From the NCBI RefSeq assembly GCF_016862955.1, contig NZ_BONY01000076.1, positions 1 to 45,136 of the forward strand: a stretch of 45,136 nucleotides of DNA, given 5' to 3'. The position numbers and the translations under genes were made by a program. The notes under the pieces were generated by a model that saw only the letters and a program-made list of their open reading frames with translations, searched no databases and had not been told where the DNA came from. Below, one piece after another: positions 1 through 8,562 of this stretch; the first letter of the stretch is position 1, and every line of letters starts with the position of its first letter. The stretch comes from Rhizocola hellebori (GTDB lineage Bacteria > Actinomycetota > Actinomycetes > Mycobacteriales > Micromonosporaceae).

Positions 1-96
1 CGTCGCTGCGCGCCGTCGTCGCTGCGCGCCGTCGTCGCTGCGCGCCGTCGTCGCTGCGCGCCGTCGTCGCTGCGCGCCGTCGTCGCTGCGCGCCGA
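1..96. repeat. Six tandem copies of a 16-bp unit at the left edge
   Basis: The unit CGTCGCTGCGCGCCGT is repeated six times without gaps; only the last base of copy six differs (A for T). The array is cut by the window edge, so its true copy number is unknown. The same core (GTCGTCGCTGCGCGC) sits inside the dispersed repeat units at 97-225 and 10130-10330. The array therefore looks like local amplification of the central part of that repeat. There are no spacers, so this is not CRISPR. Confidence 0.95.
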
Positions 97-225
97 CCGA
101 TCTTCTCGTTGCGGTTGTTGACGTTGGCCGGGTAGGAACCCGTTTCGGACGCCGTCGCCGCTTCGCGTCGACCTGATCTTCTCGTTGCGCTCGTTGGTCT
201 TGTCCAAGACGGAACGCTCAGCGGA
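97..225 (+). repeat. Dispersed intergenic repeat, about two units
   Basis: Two imperfect units follow the tandem array. Each has a 'GATCTTCTCGTTGCG...TTG' segment followed by 'GGAACCCGTTTCGGACGCCG' and a short GC-rich part. The same order of motifs is found at 10130-10330 and, inverted, at 18869-19015. No ORF with credible codon use spans it. The remaining bases up to the TIR gene at 394 hold no gene that I can support. Confidence 0.75.
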
Positions 226-393
226 CGGTCGTGCAAGTCATCTGTAGATCCGCTTCGGACCGCTTCCGTAATAGATCTTGTCAGTTGGATCTACGCGGGG
301 CTTGCTGTGGTGCCCACTCCGGCATGTGTTGCGCGCATTCGGTAGCGTCAACGGCCATGACGGAGCTACCCCAGCCGTTCAGCAAGTAGCTGA

Positions 394-3192
394 ATGGATA
401 CGTTGCGAGCGCCCGGCCATGTCTTTGTGAGCTACGCGCACACCGACCGGGCCTACCTTGATCTGCTCGTGCCGTTCCTGACCTCGGCCGGAATCGACTT
501 GTGGTTCGATCGCCAGGTCGCCAACGGGCAGCGATGGCGTGATGTGTTGCGCAACAAGATCGAGACCTCGGCGGCGCTCATCGTAGTCATGTCGCCTGCG
601 GCGGAGGAGTCGCATTGGGTGGAGGTAGAACTCACGCACGCCGCCGAACTGAAGAAGCCGATCCTGCCACTGTTGTTGTCGGGTAAGAGGTTTTTCACAC
701 TTAACAATCTTCAATGCGAAGATGTGGCGGAAGGAACGCTGCCGTCTGCAGCGTTCGTTGAACGGCTTCGCGCGATCGTCAAGCATCGCCTAGATACGCT
801 GCCGGCACACGATCCGCAGGAGTTCAGGGCGCGGACGCCATGGATGGTTCGGCCGCTTGCCGCCTCTGTGGTCGATCGGCCCGAGTTGACCGATCCGGTG
901 GTCGCCGCGTTGACCCGGGGTGAGGTCAACACGGTTGGCGTTGCCGGCGTCTACGGTGCTGGTGGTTTCGGTAAAACGACTATCGCGCAGCTGGTCTGCC
1001 ATCGCGACGCGGTCCGCGCGTACTTCACTGGTGGCCTGCTGTGGGCCGAGGTCGGCCAGGACCGCCGCGGAGCGGACCTTACCGCCCTTCTGGCGGACCT
1101 GTGTGAGCAGGTCGGCGGGGTGCGACCGACCTTTGCTACGCCTGAGCAGGCTGGGCGTCGTCTACACGAGTTGCTGCAGTACAAGCCCCGCACGCTGTTA
1201 GTGATCGACGACGTGTGGGAACCAGGCCAGCTCAAGCCGTTCATGGAGGGCTCTGGCGTCACACGGCTTGTCACGACCCGGATACCGGGGCTACTACCCG
1301 ACGACGCCGTCGCGGTGAGGGTCAGCGAACTGACCTACGACCATGCGCGATCTGTACTGTTGACGAATCTCCCATCGCTGCCTGAGTCCACGACCGCACG
1401 GCTGCTGGCGTTGACGGGTGGCTGGGCTCTTCCAATCGCCATCATTAACGGCTCGCTGCGCCGCAGCCGTCGCGACGGCGTCGATCCTGCCATGGCCGGC
1501 GAACAGTTGGCCACCGAGTTGATGGCAAGGGGCCTCGTGGCCCTCGACCTCGGCAACAGGCTCAGCCGCGAGAAGACAATCACCGCCACGATCGAGAGCA
1601 GCCTCGCGCTTCTGGATCGTGGTCTGCGGGAGAGGTTTATGCAACTCGCGGTCTTCCCGGAGGATACGGAAGTCCCGCTGCGTACGGTGGCTGAGCTATG
1701 GGCAGGGACGTTTGGTCTATCGACCGACCAGACACACGCGTCTTGCGCCGAACTGGCTGAACTGTCGCTACTTGGCGACTACCGGCCGGGTCGAGGCCTG
1801 CGCCTGCACGATGTGGTGCGCTCCTATCTGCAGCATCAGCAGGGCTCGCCGCAGTTGCGCGTAGCCCATCGATCGTTGGTGTCGCGGTCGATCAGCATGT
1901 TACGTGCGCTGCGAACCGTGGATGACGGCGATGCCATCCCGTGGTGGGACCTCCCGGCCGACGAGGAATATCAGTGGCAATGGATCACCTATCACCTGTC
2001 GCACGCCGGAATGCAGGACGACCTTCACCGCCTTTTGCTTGACCTGCGTTGGGCGGAGGCAAAGATCAAGCGGTTCGGTCCGACCAGCGTGGTCACCGAC
2101 CTTCAACGGGCAAACGACCCGACCCTTGGAATCCTCCGCAACGCCATCGGCCAGCGCAGCGAAATCCTCCGGCCAGTGAACCCACACCATAGTGTGGCCG
2201 ATGTCCTTGTCTACCACCTATCCGGCGTGCTCCAACTCCGGAATGTGGTCGACAGCTTCATCAGTCACCTTTCCACAGGCTCTGCCCGGCTGGTTCGCCC
2301 CGCCCAGAACGCTGCTATCGGATCAGTCGGGGCGGGTGGCTGGGGCGGATCCGCTCTCGCTGTCGCTCGCAACGGCGAATGGCTGGTCACCGGCCACCAG
2401 GTTGGCCAGCTGACCGTGATGCGCACAGCAACCGGCGCTGTGCAGTGTGTTCTGCGAGGCCATCGCGGAGGTATCAACTCCACAGCGATCGCGCCTGACT
2501 CAAGCTGGCTGGCCAGCGGGGGCGATGACGACACCGTCAGGATATGGGACGCCGTCACCGGTGAACCGCGTATGACTTTGAGAGGTCACAGGAGCTGGAT
2601 CACCGCCGTGGCGATCGCGCCGGACGGCAACTGGCTGGCCAGTGCCAGCCATGACCGGACCGTCCGGATCTGGGACGCCGAAACGGGCGAACCTCGAGCC
2701 ATCCTGACCGACCACACGAACATGGTCAATGCGGTGGCAATCTCCCCAGATGGCACATGGCTGGCATCAGCCAGATGGGACGAAACGATTCGTGTGTGGA
2801 ATGTCGCCACCGGCACGCAGACCGACAAACTCAGCGGAAACATGATATCCGTAACCGGCGTTGGGATCAGCCCGGACGGATCGTGGCTCGCGACGACCAG
2901 CTGCGACGGGTCAGTCAGGTTATGGGACGTGACCACCGGCCAGCAGCGCCACAAACTCACGGCCGGCCATTCCGAGCTGACCGCAATCGCCATCGCCCCC
3001 AACGGCTTGTACGCCGCCGCCACCGGCATCGATGGCGTCGTGCGCATCTGGGACGTGGAAACCTCGAACCCGCTTTGCGCCATGCGACTCAAGGACCCCC
3101 TACGCGCCGTCTGCTGGTGGCCCGACGGTCATGGGCTGGTTGTCACCAGCATGGCCGGGTGCCACGCGTTCGCCCTCGCTATGCCCGGCTAA
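394..3192 (+). CDS. TIR / NB-ARC / WD40 STAND protein (Apaf-1-like)
   Basis: 932 residues. Residues about 9-130 form a TIR domain (FVSYAHTD box; the S73-x-W75-x3-E79 motif keeps the glutamate that is catalytic in NADase TIRs). A P-loop GAGGFGKTT lies at 188-196, a Walker B LLVIDDV near 268-274 and a TTR sensor at 294-296, as in NB-ARC ATPases. An 'LHD' at about 470 stands where the MHD motif is expected. From about 640 to the end there are roughly seven WD40 blades, the middle ones with clear GH...WD spacing and D-x-T-[VI]-R-[IV]-W ends. By family precedent the propeller senses a ligand, NB-ARC oligomerises, and TIR degrades NAD or makes a nucleotide signal; the trigger is unknown. No partner gene is adjacent. 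Unlike the other NB-ARC proteins here it has no membrane segment. ATG start; no strong ribosome-binding site is visible. Confidence 0.93.
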   Translation: MDTLRAPGHVFVSYAHTDRAYLDLLVPFLTSAGIDLWFDRQVANGQRWRDVLRNKIETSAALIVVMSPAAEESHWVEVELTHAAELKKPILPLLLSGKRFFTLNNLQCEDVAEGTLPSAAFVERLRAIVKHRLDTLPAHDPQEFRARTPWMVRPLAASVVDRPELTDPVVAALTRGEVNTVGVAGVYGAGGFGKTTIAQLVCHRDAVRAYFTGGLLWAEVGQDRRGADLTALLADLCEQVGGVRPTFATPEQAGRRLHELLQYKPRTLLVIDDVWEPGQLKPFMEGSGVTRLVTTRIPGLLPDDAVAVRVSELTYDHARSVLLTNLPSLPESTTARLLALTGGWALPIAIINGSLRRSRRDGVDPAMAGEQLATELMARGLVALDLGNRLSREKTITATIESSLALLDRGLRERFMQLAVFPEDTEVPLRTVAELWAGTFGLSTDQTHASCAELAELSLLGDYRPGRGLRLHDVVRSYLQHQQGSPQLRVAHRSLVSRSISMLRALRTVDDGDAIPWWDLPADEEYQWQWITYHLSHAGMQDDLHRLLLDLRWAEAKIKRFGPTSVVTDLQRANDPTLGILRNAIGQRSEILRPVNPHHSVADVLVYHLSGVLQLRNVVDSFISHLSTGSARLVRPAQNAAIGSVGAGGWGGSALAVARNGEWLVTGHQVGQLTVMRTATGAVQCVLRGHRGGINSTAIAPDSSWLASGGDDDTVRIWDAVTGEPRMTLRGHRSWITAVAIAPDGNWLASASHDRTVRIWDAETGEPRAILTDHTNMVNAVAISPDGTWLASARWDETIRVWNVATGTQTDKLSGNMISVTGVGISPDGSWLATTSCDGSVRLWDVTTGQQRHKLTAGHSELTAIAIAPNGLYAAATGIDGVVRIWDVETSNPLCAMRLKDPLRAVCWWPDGHGLVVTSMAGCHAFALAMPG

Positions 3193-3284
3193 CCTCAACA
3201 CCACCGCGTCGCCCAGACGGATCATTCCGACCTACTGAACCTCGGGTGTTGCGATCACCGCAAGAACCCAAGGTTGCCCTTGCG

Positions 3285-3362
3285 GGCAACGATGAATCGT
3301 GCGTCGCTTCGCTCGCACGATCGTCTTCTCGTAGCGGGTTCCCCTATGGACAGCATCGAGAA
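3285..3362 (+). repeat. Intergenic hairpin repeat
   Basis: The arms TCGTGCG (3297-3303) and CGCACGA (3314-3320) enclose a TCGCTTCGCT loop, followed by TCTTCTCGTAGCGGGTTCCCC. The same hairpin-plus-'GCGGGTT' layout recurs at 18872-18915 and 40193-40235. It lies 3' of the TIR gene and might also act as a transcription stop, but there is no T-run. Confidence 0.6.
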
Positions 3363-3457
3363 GATCAGGGTTGGAGGCGACACTCGCCCGATCGGTGATC
3401 ACGGTTGGTTTGGGTCGGTGCGGTGATCTGGATATGGGACAACACGAGGCACTGGCA

Positions 3458-3856
3458 TTAACACCCCTGCATAGTCCTTGCGGTGTCGAATTGTGGCGGG
3501 TGTGAGTATTTCGCGGCGTTGCTGAAGTCGATTGTCGCACCGCAGAATCGGGCAGCGGGTGCTGTTGTGTAGACGGTCGGATGGTGTTGCTCGGCGAAGT
3601 TGACGGTGGCACCTGTGAAGTAGGCCCCAGCGAAGTCGACGGTTCCGGCTGCGAACTCGGCGTCCTCGAAATGGATCTCCCCGGCGCTGAAGCGGGCTTC
3701 CCGGAAGCTTACCTGGGCACCTGTGAACCGGGCGCTGTCAAAGGTGATCCAACCGCCGCTGAACGCCGCCCGGTTGAACCGAATGTGCCCCCCGCGGAAT
3801 TCGGCCAGGCGGAAGTAGATGCAGCTGCCCTCGCCGAATTCGGCATCGTCGAACAC
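3458..3856 (-). CDS. Pentapeptide-repeat protein, possibly 5'-truncated
   Basis: 132 residues made almost entirely of A(D/N)LXX-like pentapeptides of the F-x-x-A-x-F type (for example FDDAEF, FREARF, FEDAEF, FAGAYF). Such repeats fold as a right-handed quadrilateral beta-helix. Typical family roles are scaffolding or DNA-mimic protection; the sequence does not say which. The first repeat starts at once at the GTG. A TGA lies in frame nine codons upstream, with repeat-like residues between, so the N terminus looks cut off by a stop or frameshift. The upstream stretch 3860-4143 has an open minus-strand frame (about 70 residues beginning MVRERPNDE) in another phase that may be a lost N-terminal part. 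I do not recognise it. Confidence 0.6.
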   Translation of the reverse strand: MFDDAEFGEGSCIYFRLAEFRGGHIRFNRAAFSGGWITFDSARFTGAQVSFREARFSAGEIHFEDAEFAAGTVDFAGAYFTGATVNFAEQHHPTVYTTAPAARFCGATIDFSNAAKYSHPPQFDTARTMQGC

Positions 3857-4157
3857 AAGAGCCGCACGTGAATGCTTGAAGCATCAAATAGTCCCTCCAC
3901 GCCTACGACCCAGCCAACGCGGTAGGCGGATGCCGCTTTCCGCCTACTGCCGACCTGGGTTAGGTCGCGGTACAGGTGAGGGTCGGGACAGGGTTGGCCG
4001 CGCTCCACGAACCCGCTGACAATCTGGCGTGCCACATCGCAGATCGGTGGACATTCCTGGGCGCGCGGAGAGAGATCCTGCACGTCATATAGCCGTTGTT
4101 CTTTGCGATCGATGATCTCATCATTCGGCCTCTCCCGCACCATCGACCTTCGGCCGA

Positions 4158-4616
4158 TTGAAGCGGCGCTTGTCGCCTGACAAGAATCTGGGAATGACTT
4201 CGGGCGAGTCCAACCCCTCCTGGATCTCCAAGACCAGCACGCTGGTGACGGCGGCGTGCACCGTCGCCGCCACCGCCATCGGCTATTTCAGCCTCGCGGC
4301 GGCGGTCAAGTGGCCGCCGTTCCAGCAGGCCGCTTCCGGTGACCGCAAAGTGGTGGTGTACAAAGGCGACGGCTGCACCGACGGAGACAACTGTGCCCGC
4401 ATCGGCGTGGAAATCACCGGATTCAGCCCCGGCCGCGAGGTCATCTGCAACTACGAAAGCTCGGCTGGCGCGGGCGGTTTCACCGCGGAGATCCTGCGCC
4501 CTGACGGCGACGGGCGTGCCCGCAAGGTGAGCACCAACCGGTTCTGGGATCCTTCCGGCACCGGCTGGGTCGCCGTCACCTGCGACGACGTCCGCGGCAT
4601 CCTCCAGCGCTGGTAG
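4158..4616 (+). CDS. Membrane-anchored protein of unknown function
   Basis: 152 residues, or 140 if translation starts at the ATG at 4194, which I find more natural because the protein then begins MTSGESNPSW. One hydrophobic segment (about residues 30-50, TLVTAACTVAATAIGYFSLA) is followed by a soluble domain with three cysteines (DGCTDGDNC and VICNYE) and a fourth near the C terminus (VTCDD), suggesting extracytoplasmic disulfides. I do not recognise the family. It is transcribed divergently from the debris to its left and has no operon partner. The single-TM plus exported-domain plan resembles the genes at 12003 and 14032, without clear sequence similarity. Confidence 0.7.
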   Translation: MKRRLSPDKNLGMTSGESNPSWISKTSTLVTAACTVAATAIGYFSLAAAVKWPPFQQAASGDRKVVVYKGDGCTDGDNCARIGVEITGFSPGREVICNYESSAGAGGFTAEILRPDGDGRARKVSTNRFWDPSGTGWVAVTCDDVRGILQRW

Positions 4617-5130
4617 CCGGCTTCGGGCTGGCGATCGGATGTCTCGGGTACGGCCCCGGCGGCCCGCCACACAATGCGCAGCCAAGCGGCAACATAGCCG
4701 GAACGACGACACCGCGCCTACGCCAATACGCCATACACCGTCGGGGCGCACCCACACGAGCTGCCAACCATGAACGCGGACGACGAGCTCACGGCAACCG
4801 CGTGATCAGCCGTCGAACACGCCGCTTTGCACAACGGTGCAAGGCAGTGGCGCATGGCGGCGCGCGCCGCGAGTTCGTCCTGTGACCGTTCCCCCACGAA
4901 CCAAAGTCAAAGCCGCGCCGGAGAAGATCAGACGTCGCAAAGCGACGGCGGCGCCCGATAACCGTTGGCTATCAGAGAAGCGGCGAAGATCATTGCGCCA
5001 CAACGGGATCATGAGCTGCGCCGTCGTGCGGGCGACACAGAGGGACCCTCAAATGACGCTGGGGAAGGGGTGGGCGGACGCCGGCATCAAGTCCGATCAT
5101 GAGACAGGCTGCCACTCGGACAATGTCTAG
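4617..5130. other. About 0.5 kb with no supportable gene
   Basis: Short arginine/proline-rich frames exist on both strands but look like chance frames in GC-rich DNA. I see no promoter, repeat or RNA gene here. Its right end runs into the WD40 relic. Confidence 0.5.
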
Positions 5131-5139
5131 CGCTTGATG

Positions 5140-5270
5140 ATGCACTGGGCTCACAACCGCGCAATGTCCAATTGCCAGCTCCCACAGCCGTACGGTGCGA
5201 TCGTCGCCAGCGTCGGCCAGCAGGATCTGACCGTTGACGGTGAGCGGGCACAGCGCGCTGCTACATGACC
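5140..5270 (-). pseudogene. Relic of a WD40-repeat protein
   Basis: Read on the minus strand, about 5180-5265 encodes a single recognisable WD40 blade: ALCPLTVNGQILLADAGDD followed by RTVRLWEL. This is the common blade type of actinobacterial STAND proteins (LCP-x-TV-x-G-x-x-LLA-x-AGDDRTVRLW). It is not preceded or followed by further blades, and the frame runs on into unrelated residues. It is best read as the remnant of a deleted WD40 protein. The blade differs from those of the TIR protein at 394-3192, so it came from another gene. Confidence 0.65.
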
Positions 5271-5314
5271 GACCTTTCGCCTGTTGGGTACGAAGCTACG
5301 GATCGGGCGGGTAG

Positions 5315-6169
5315 TCAGCTGAGAAGGTTTCGTGGCAGGCGGATTGCTTCGACGATTTCTGTGGCGTCGAAGGAGACGAGTTCCAGCCAATCATCAGCTT
5401 GGTATGGGTCGTGTAGCGGATGCACCACTGGCGGGAGTGACCGAACCAAGGTAGGCCGCGGCACTTCGATGTCGGGATCGTAGGCCAGCCAGCTGGACAC
5501 ATCCGCCCATCCCTGTAGGTCGAGCAGGGACCGGTCGGTTGGGGCGAGATGCCAGGCCATTGGCGGGAAGTAGGCCTGCGCCAAGGACATAATCCCTGGG
5601 GGCTTGCCATCCAGCGGCGGCCCAAAGAGGAAGGTTCCCCCGATCCCGCTCGTAATGCGGGCCGTGAGGCCGCGGGCCAGAGCCAGGCACAAACGCAGGC
5701 CCTCAGGCAGAACCGCCGAAAGATCGCGGTGGTGCAGCGCGGCGGCGAGCTCGGGATGCTGGGTACGGATGTGGGGTGCAAGGCCAGCGAAGCCGATCAG
5801 GATGGATCTGACCACGCCACCGGGTTTTACCGTGATCGCGGGGAGTGTCAGCTGGGCAGGAAGGCGCAGACCTAACGTTTGTGCCCAGAGCCCATGCAAG
5901 CCATTGGCCATGTTGCTGTAGGCACCGTCATACAACGAGCCAAGATTGTTGCAGTCGACGCACAGCCCGTAGACATGGAGACCACCGTCCACTGTGCGGG
6001 TTCTTGACGCCTGCTGGTTGCCCTTGACCAGGAGTCTGGACCTTCCCACTGTGCTGCGGTTACCGGCCGCCTTCGGAGGGATATGTGTCCGGGTCATCTG
6101 ACGGACCTCGCCACACAGCCCGCACGCGATGACGGAATGCTTTGATCGTCCTAAGTCGAACGCCTGCAT
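5315..6169 (-). CDS. HNH-like zinc-motif protein of unknown function
   Basis: 284 residues from the ATG at 6169 (the frame is open a further 45 codons to 6304). Close to the N terminus are CGLCGE, then THIPPK, then GLCVDCNN. This C-x2-C / H-x-x-P / C-x2-CN layout is typical of treble-clef HNH-type proteins, where the two CxxC pairs bind zinc and the His is catalytic in active nucleases. The rest (about 100-284) has no motif I know; it ends in an acidic/hydrophobic stretch. HNH nuclease activity is an inference: a complete H-N-H triad is not obvious. No partner gene is adjacent. Confidence 0.65.
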   Translation of the reverse strand: MQAFDLGRSKHSVIACGLCGEVRQMTRTHIPPKAAGNRSTVGRSRLLVKGNQQASRTRTVDGGLHVYGLCVDCNNLGSLYDGAYSNMANGLHGLWAQTLGLRLPAQLTLPAITVKPGGVVRSILIGFAGLAPHIRTQHPELAAALHHRDLSAVLPEGLRLCLALARGLTARITSGIGGTFLFGPPLDGKPPGIMSLAQAYFPPMAWHLAPTDRSLLDLQGWADVSSWLAYDPDIEVPRPTLVRSLPPVVHPLHDPYQADDWLELVSFDATEIVEAIRLPRNLLS

Positions 6170-6572
6170 CACGGTGGATGCGGGCCGGGCATCGGCCCCG
6201 ATGTCAGTCACCGCGCAAACTAACAGCAAATTCCGACATATCTCACCTGAGTTTACGTGCACCGAGGGATCTGGGCAGTGCGTGCGGGAGCGGCTAGCCC
6301 GCAATCGTCTCCTTCATCGACCGGCAAGTGTCTCACTCACGGGTCCATGTGCGTGGTGGAAACGTGTTCAAAGCCATGATCGACTGAGATGTAACGATCT
6401 TTGTGACATTCACAGAGGAGTTGTCCTCATCGGAACACCACAGACCGCGCCTAAAGGGTCTTTATCGAACTGGCGGCCGTGCTTGAAATGGACATTGCGC
6501 AAGACCTTCGCGGCTAGCGCATAGGTCAGGTAGCTGTTGCGATCGACGGCCGCCGCATTGTCTCATCGACGC

Positions 6573-7145
6573 ATGAAACTGCGATGGCTGGCTGGATTGA
6601 CCGCGGCGATACTCGTGTCAGCTATCGCCGTGCACACCCAAGCGCACGCCGTCCCGACACCGACACCGGCGCCGTGTCTGGCCTTGCCGGACACAGTGAC
6701 CATCACCGCCATCGACGCCTGCATTGACGAGCTACGCGCCACGGCGGAAATGATCCTGGCCGGCTCGTTGCCGCCGCCCGACCCGCAACCGGATTCGCCG
6801 TGCACCCTGGATCCCGCACAGCTGACACCCCAGAGCGTCGGGGCGTGCCTGACCTATGTGCGCGCCGGAACCGAGCCGGACACTCCTATCGGGGCCATCT
6901 TCGAGCAGATCAACGGATGGGTCATCGGCAACACTAGCCGTGGTCTGGCGACCGTCGCGATCACTGTCATCGGCATCGGAGCGCTGCTGGGCAAAGTCTC
7001 CTGGGCAATGGCGCTCATCGTGGCCCTCGGGATCGGGGTCGTCTTCGGCGCTGCCGGCATCGTTTCGGCCTTCGGCGTCCCGCCGTCGCCGGCGAGCTGG
7101 CCAGTTCCGTCACCGTCAAACCTGCCACGTCCGGTTGAACGCTGA
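6573..7145 (+). CDS. VirB2/TrbC-like pilin-type membrane protein
   Basis: 190 residues from the ATG at 6573 (MKLRWLAGL); an upstream start at 6537 would add 12 residues. An N-terminal signal peptide (hydrophobic core, then AHA) precedes a Pro/Cys-rich exported part. The C-terminal third has two hydrophobic helices with the glycine pattern of VirB2/TrbC pilins (ATVAITVIGIGALLGKVSW, then ALGIGVVFGAAGIVSAF). The exported part contains two copies of a C-L-x-x-P-x-x-x-T...C module (from CLALPDTVTITAIDAC and CTLDPAQLTPQSVGAC), an addition not usual for VirB2. No VirB4, VirD4 or relaxase gene lies in the window, so this is an orphan or a remnant of a conjugative element. Confidence 0.65.
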   Translation: MKLRWLAGLTAAILVSAIAVHTQAHAVPTPTPAPCLALPDTVTITAIDACIDELRATAEMILAGSLPPPDPQPDSPCTLDPAQLTPQSVGACLTYVRAGTEPDTPIGAIFEQINGWVIGNTSRGLATVAITVIGIGALLGKVSWAMALIVALGIGVVFGAAGIVSAFGVPPSPASWPVPSPSNLPRPVER

Positions 7146-7256
7146 GCCAACGGTCAGCGGACTGCCGGCAGGGCCTCGCGTTGCAAGATTTACCATAGGG
7201 TGTTGCCCTACGCTCAACCATTCACCCGACTGGGCATATGAACTCCCGTCAGCGGG

Positions 7257-7430
7257 GTGGTGGATGTGGATAGATACAACTCCGAAGATGGTGCACGCCG
7301 GATTCTCAACGACATCGGTCCTCTAGATGAAAACGCCCCGGTGAAGGTAGCTGAGGCGCAAGTGTACGCCTTGATCGCACTAGCTGAGCAGCTCAGCCGC
7401 ATCGCCGATGCCTTAGAGTCGAGGAACTAG
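7257..7430 (+). CDS. Small acidic protein (57 aa)
   Basis: Starts at GTG 7257 or 7260, with an in-frame TGA just upstream (7239-7241), and ends at TAG 7428-7430. The product begins VDVDRYNSEDG. Its C-terminal half is a leucine/alanine-rich amphipathic helix (AEAQVYALIALAEQLSRIAD), a composition typical of real small actinobacterial proteins rather than chance frames. It follows the pilin-like gene by about 110 bp on the same strand. Function unknown. Confidence 0.5.
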   Translation: MVDVDRYNSEDGARRILNDIGPLDENAPVKVAEAQVYALIALAEQLSRIADALESRN

Positions 7431-7668
7431 TTACTCAAGCACCGCTGCTCGTTCAACGACAAAGGCCTGTGAGCCGAGGTTTCCCGCCTGATCTTGTGTT
7501 GTCGGCTCGACCGCGGCGAGGTGCGTTGGCGAGGGTAACCCTTGTCCAATAAGGGATCATCGTAGACCGGCATCGCCTCTTGCATTGAGTCCGTTGTTGT
7601 CTCTTAAGGAAGGATTACCGGTCGCCGTCGCCAGTGGATGCCGCCGCCCGATCTTCTGGTCGATACGA
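7431..7668. other. Intergenic, with degenerate dispersed-repeat sequence
   Basis: No gene is seen. Around 7617-7665 the motifs GTCGCCGTCGCCAG and CCGATCTTCTGGTCGATA resemble a decayed copy of the dispersed repeat. Confidence 0.4.
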
Positions 7669-8562
7669 TTAAACCTTCAACCCCAACCGGACCAGGATGA
7701 TAGCGACCAGAATGGTGGCGAGGATCGTCGCACCCGTGGAGATTAGCTGCTTAATGCCCTCTTGCCGAAGAGTGATGCGAATCGTTTCATATAGCGTCGG
7801 GCGCAAGCCTTTGACAATGAAAAGATCATGTCCCAGGGCAGAGGCGATTCCTGCAGGTGAGGACTGGTCGTGAGGCGTGCCCAGCCACGATTTGTCCAGC
7901 ATTTTCTCGATCGCTGGAATCAGAGCCACCAGACCGTCCTCCGCCAGCAACGTCCTGCAATAGGAACAGAGGTAGGACGACAGCACTTTTTGGCGCGCGT
8001 CGGCGAGTAGGGGTGTCACATCGCAGGGGCAGCCTTTCGTGCCGAGATGCACCGATCCACTCAGCCGGCGGCTTACGCATGCTAATGCCTCGCGGACTAC
8101 CAAGGTCAGAACGAACTCCAATATCGACGGTGGCGCCATCGTTCGGCGCCAGTTGCCGAGGGCAACGACGGAGACGCCATTGCTGCGCATACTGTAGTGA
8201 TTGTCGGAGAAACGTGCGGTCGATAACACGATCACATGCCCAGGCTCAGGCTCTGTAGTTTGGAATCCCTCGTTGTAGTCAAGGAATAGTGCCATCTGTC
8301 TGGCGCGGAAAGCCGCGCACTCGCTGCGCAGTTCCTCTCGATCAACGAGCATACCCGGACGTAGCATCGCCAGAAAGCGATCGTTCGAGTCGAAGGGGAT
8401 GAACTCAAATTCGAAATTCCTCTGAATCGTGTTTAACCTCAAGACGAGGAACCGCAATGCTGCATCAATCCTTTTATCCATATACGATAGAATCCCGACA
8501 CGATGCCGCTGATGGCTCGAAGGACTCCTGAGGACAACCATAGGCTCATCGGCGTCGTTCAC
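7669..8562 (-). CDS. Uncharacterised protein with Cys/His motifs and C-terminal membrane anchor
   Basis: 297 residues. The last 25 are a single hydrophobic helix (ATILATILVAIILVRLGLKV) ending at the C terminus, so the protein is probably tail-anchored with its bulk in the cytoplasm. In the middle, a VREALACVS...HLGTKGCPCD segment is followed about 25 residues later by LCSYCRTLL. The H-x-x-x-K-G-C...C-x2-C set could bind zinc. The pattern recalls degenerate metalloprotease-like domains found next to conflict systems, but I cannot name the family. The first 40 residues are basic and may interact with nucleic acid or membrane. It stands alone, divergent from the gene at 8947. Confidence 0.7.
   Translation of the reverse strand: MNDADEPMVVLRSPSSHQRHRVGILSYMDKRIDAALRFLVLRLNTIQRNFEFEFIPFDSNDRFLAMLRPGMLVDREELRSECAAFRARQMALFLDYNEGFQTTEPEPGHVIVLSTARFSDNHYSMRSNGVSVVALGNWRRTMAPPSILEFVLTLVVREALACVSRRLSGSVHLGTKGCPCDVTPLLADARQKVLSSYLCSYCRTLLAEDGLVALIPAIEKMLDKSWLGTPHDQSSPAGIASALGHDLFIVKGLRPTLYETIRITLRQEGIKQLISTGATILATILVAIILVRLGLKV

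Noticed and set aside
1-96. A CRISPR array at the left edge
   Set aside because: The copies are contiguous, without spacers, and 16 bp long.
3709-4143. A minus-strand open frame beginning MVRERPNDE
   Set aside because: Its second half overlaps the pentapeptide gene out of phase. The first 70 codons could be a fragment of a real gene, but nothing is recognisable.
3960-4757. A 265-codon minus-strand open frame
   Set aside because: Antisense to the membrane-anchored gene at 4158-4616, which has the coherent signal/TM/Cys layout; the antisense product is low-complexity.
4837-5130. A 97-codon plus-strand frame
   Set aside because: Arg/Lys/Pro-rich, no motif or ribosome-binding site; may be chance.
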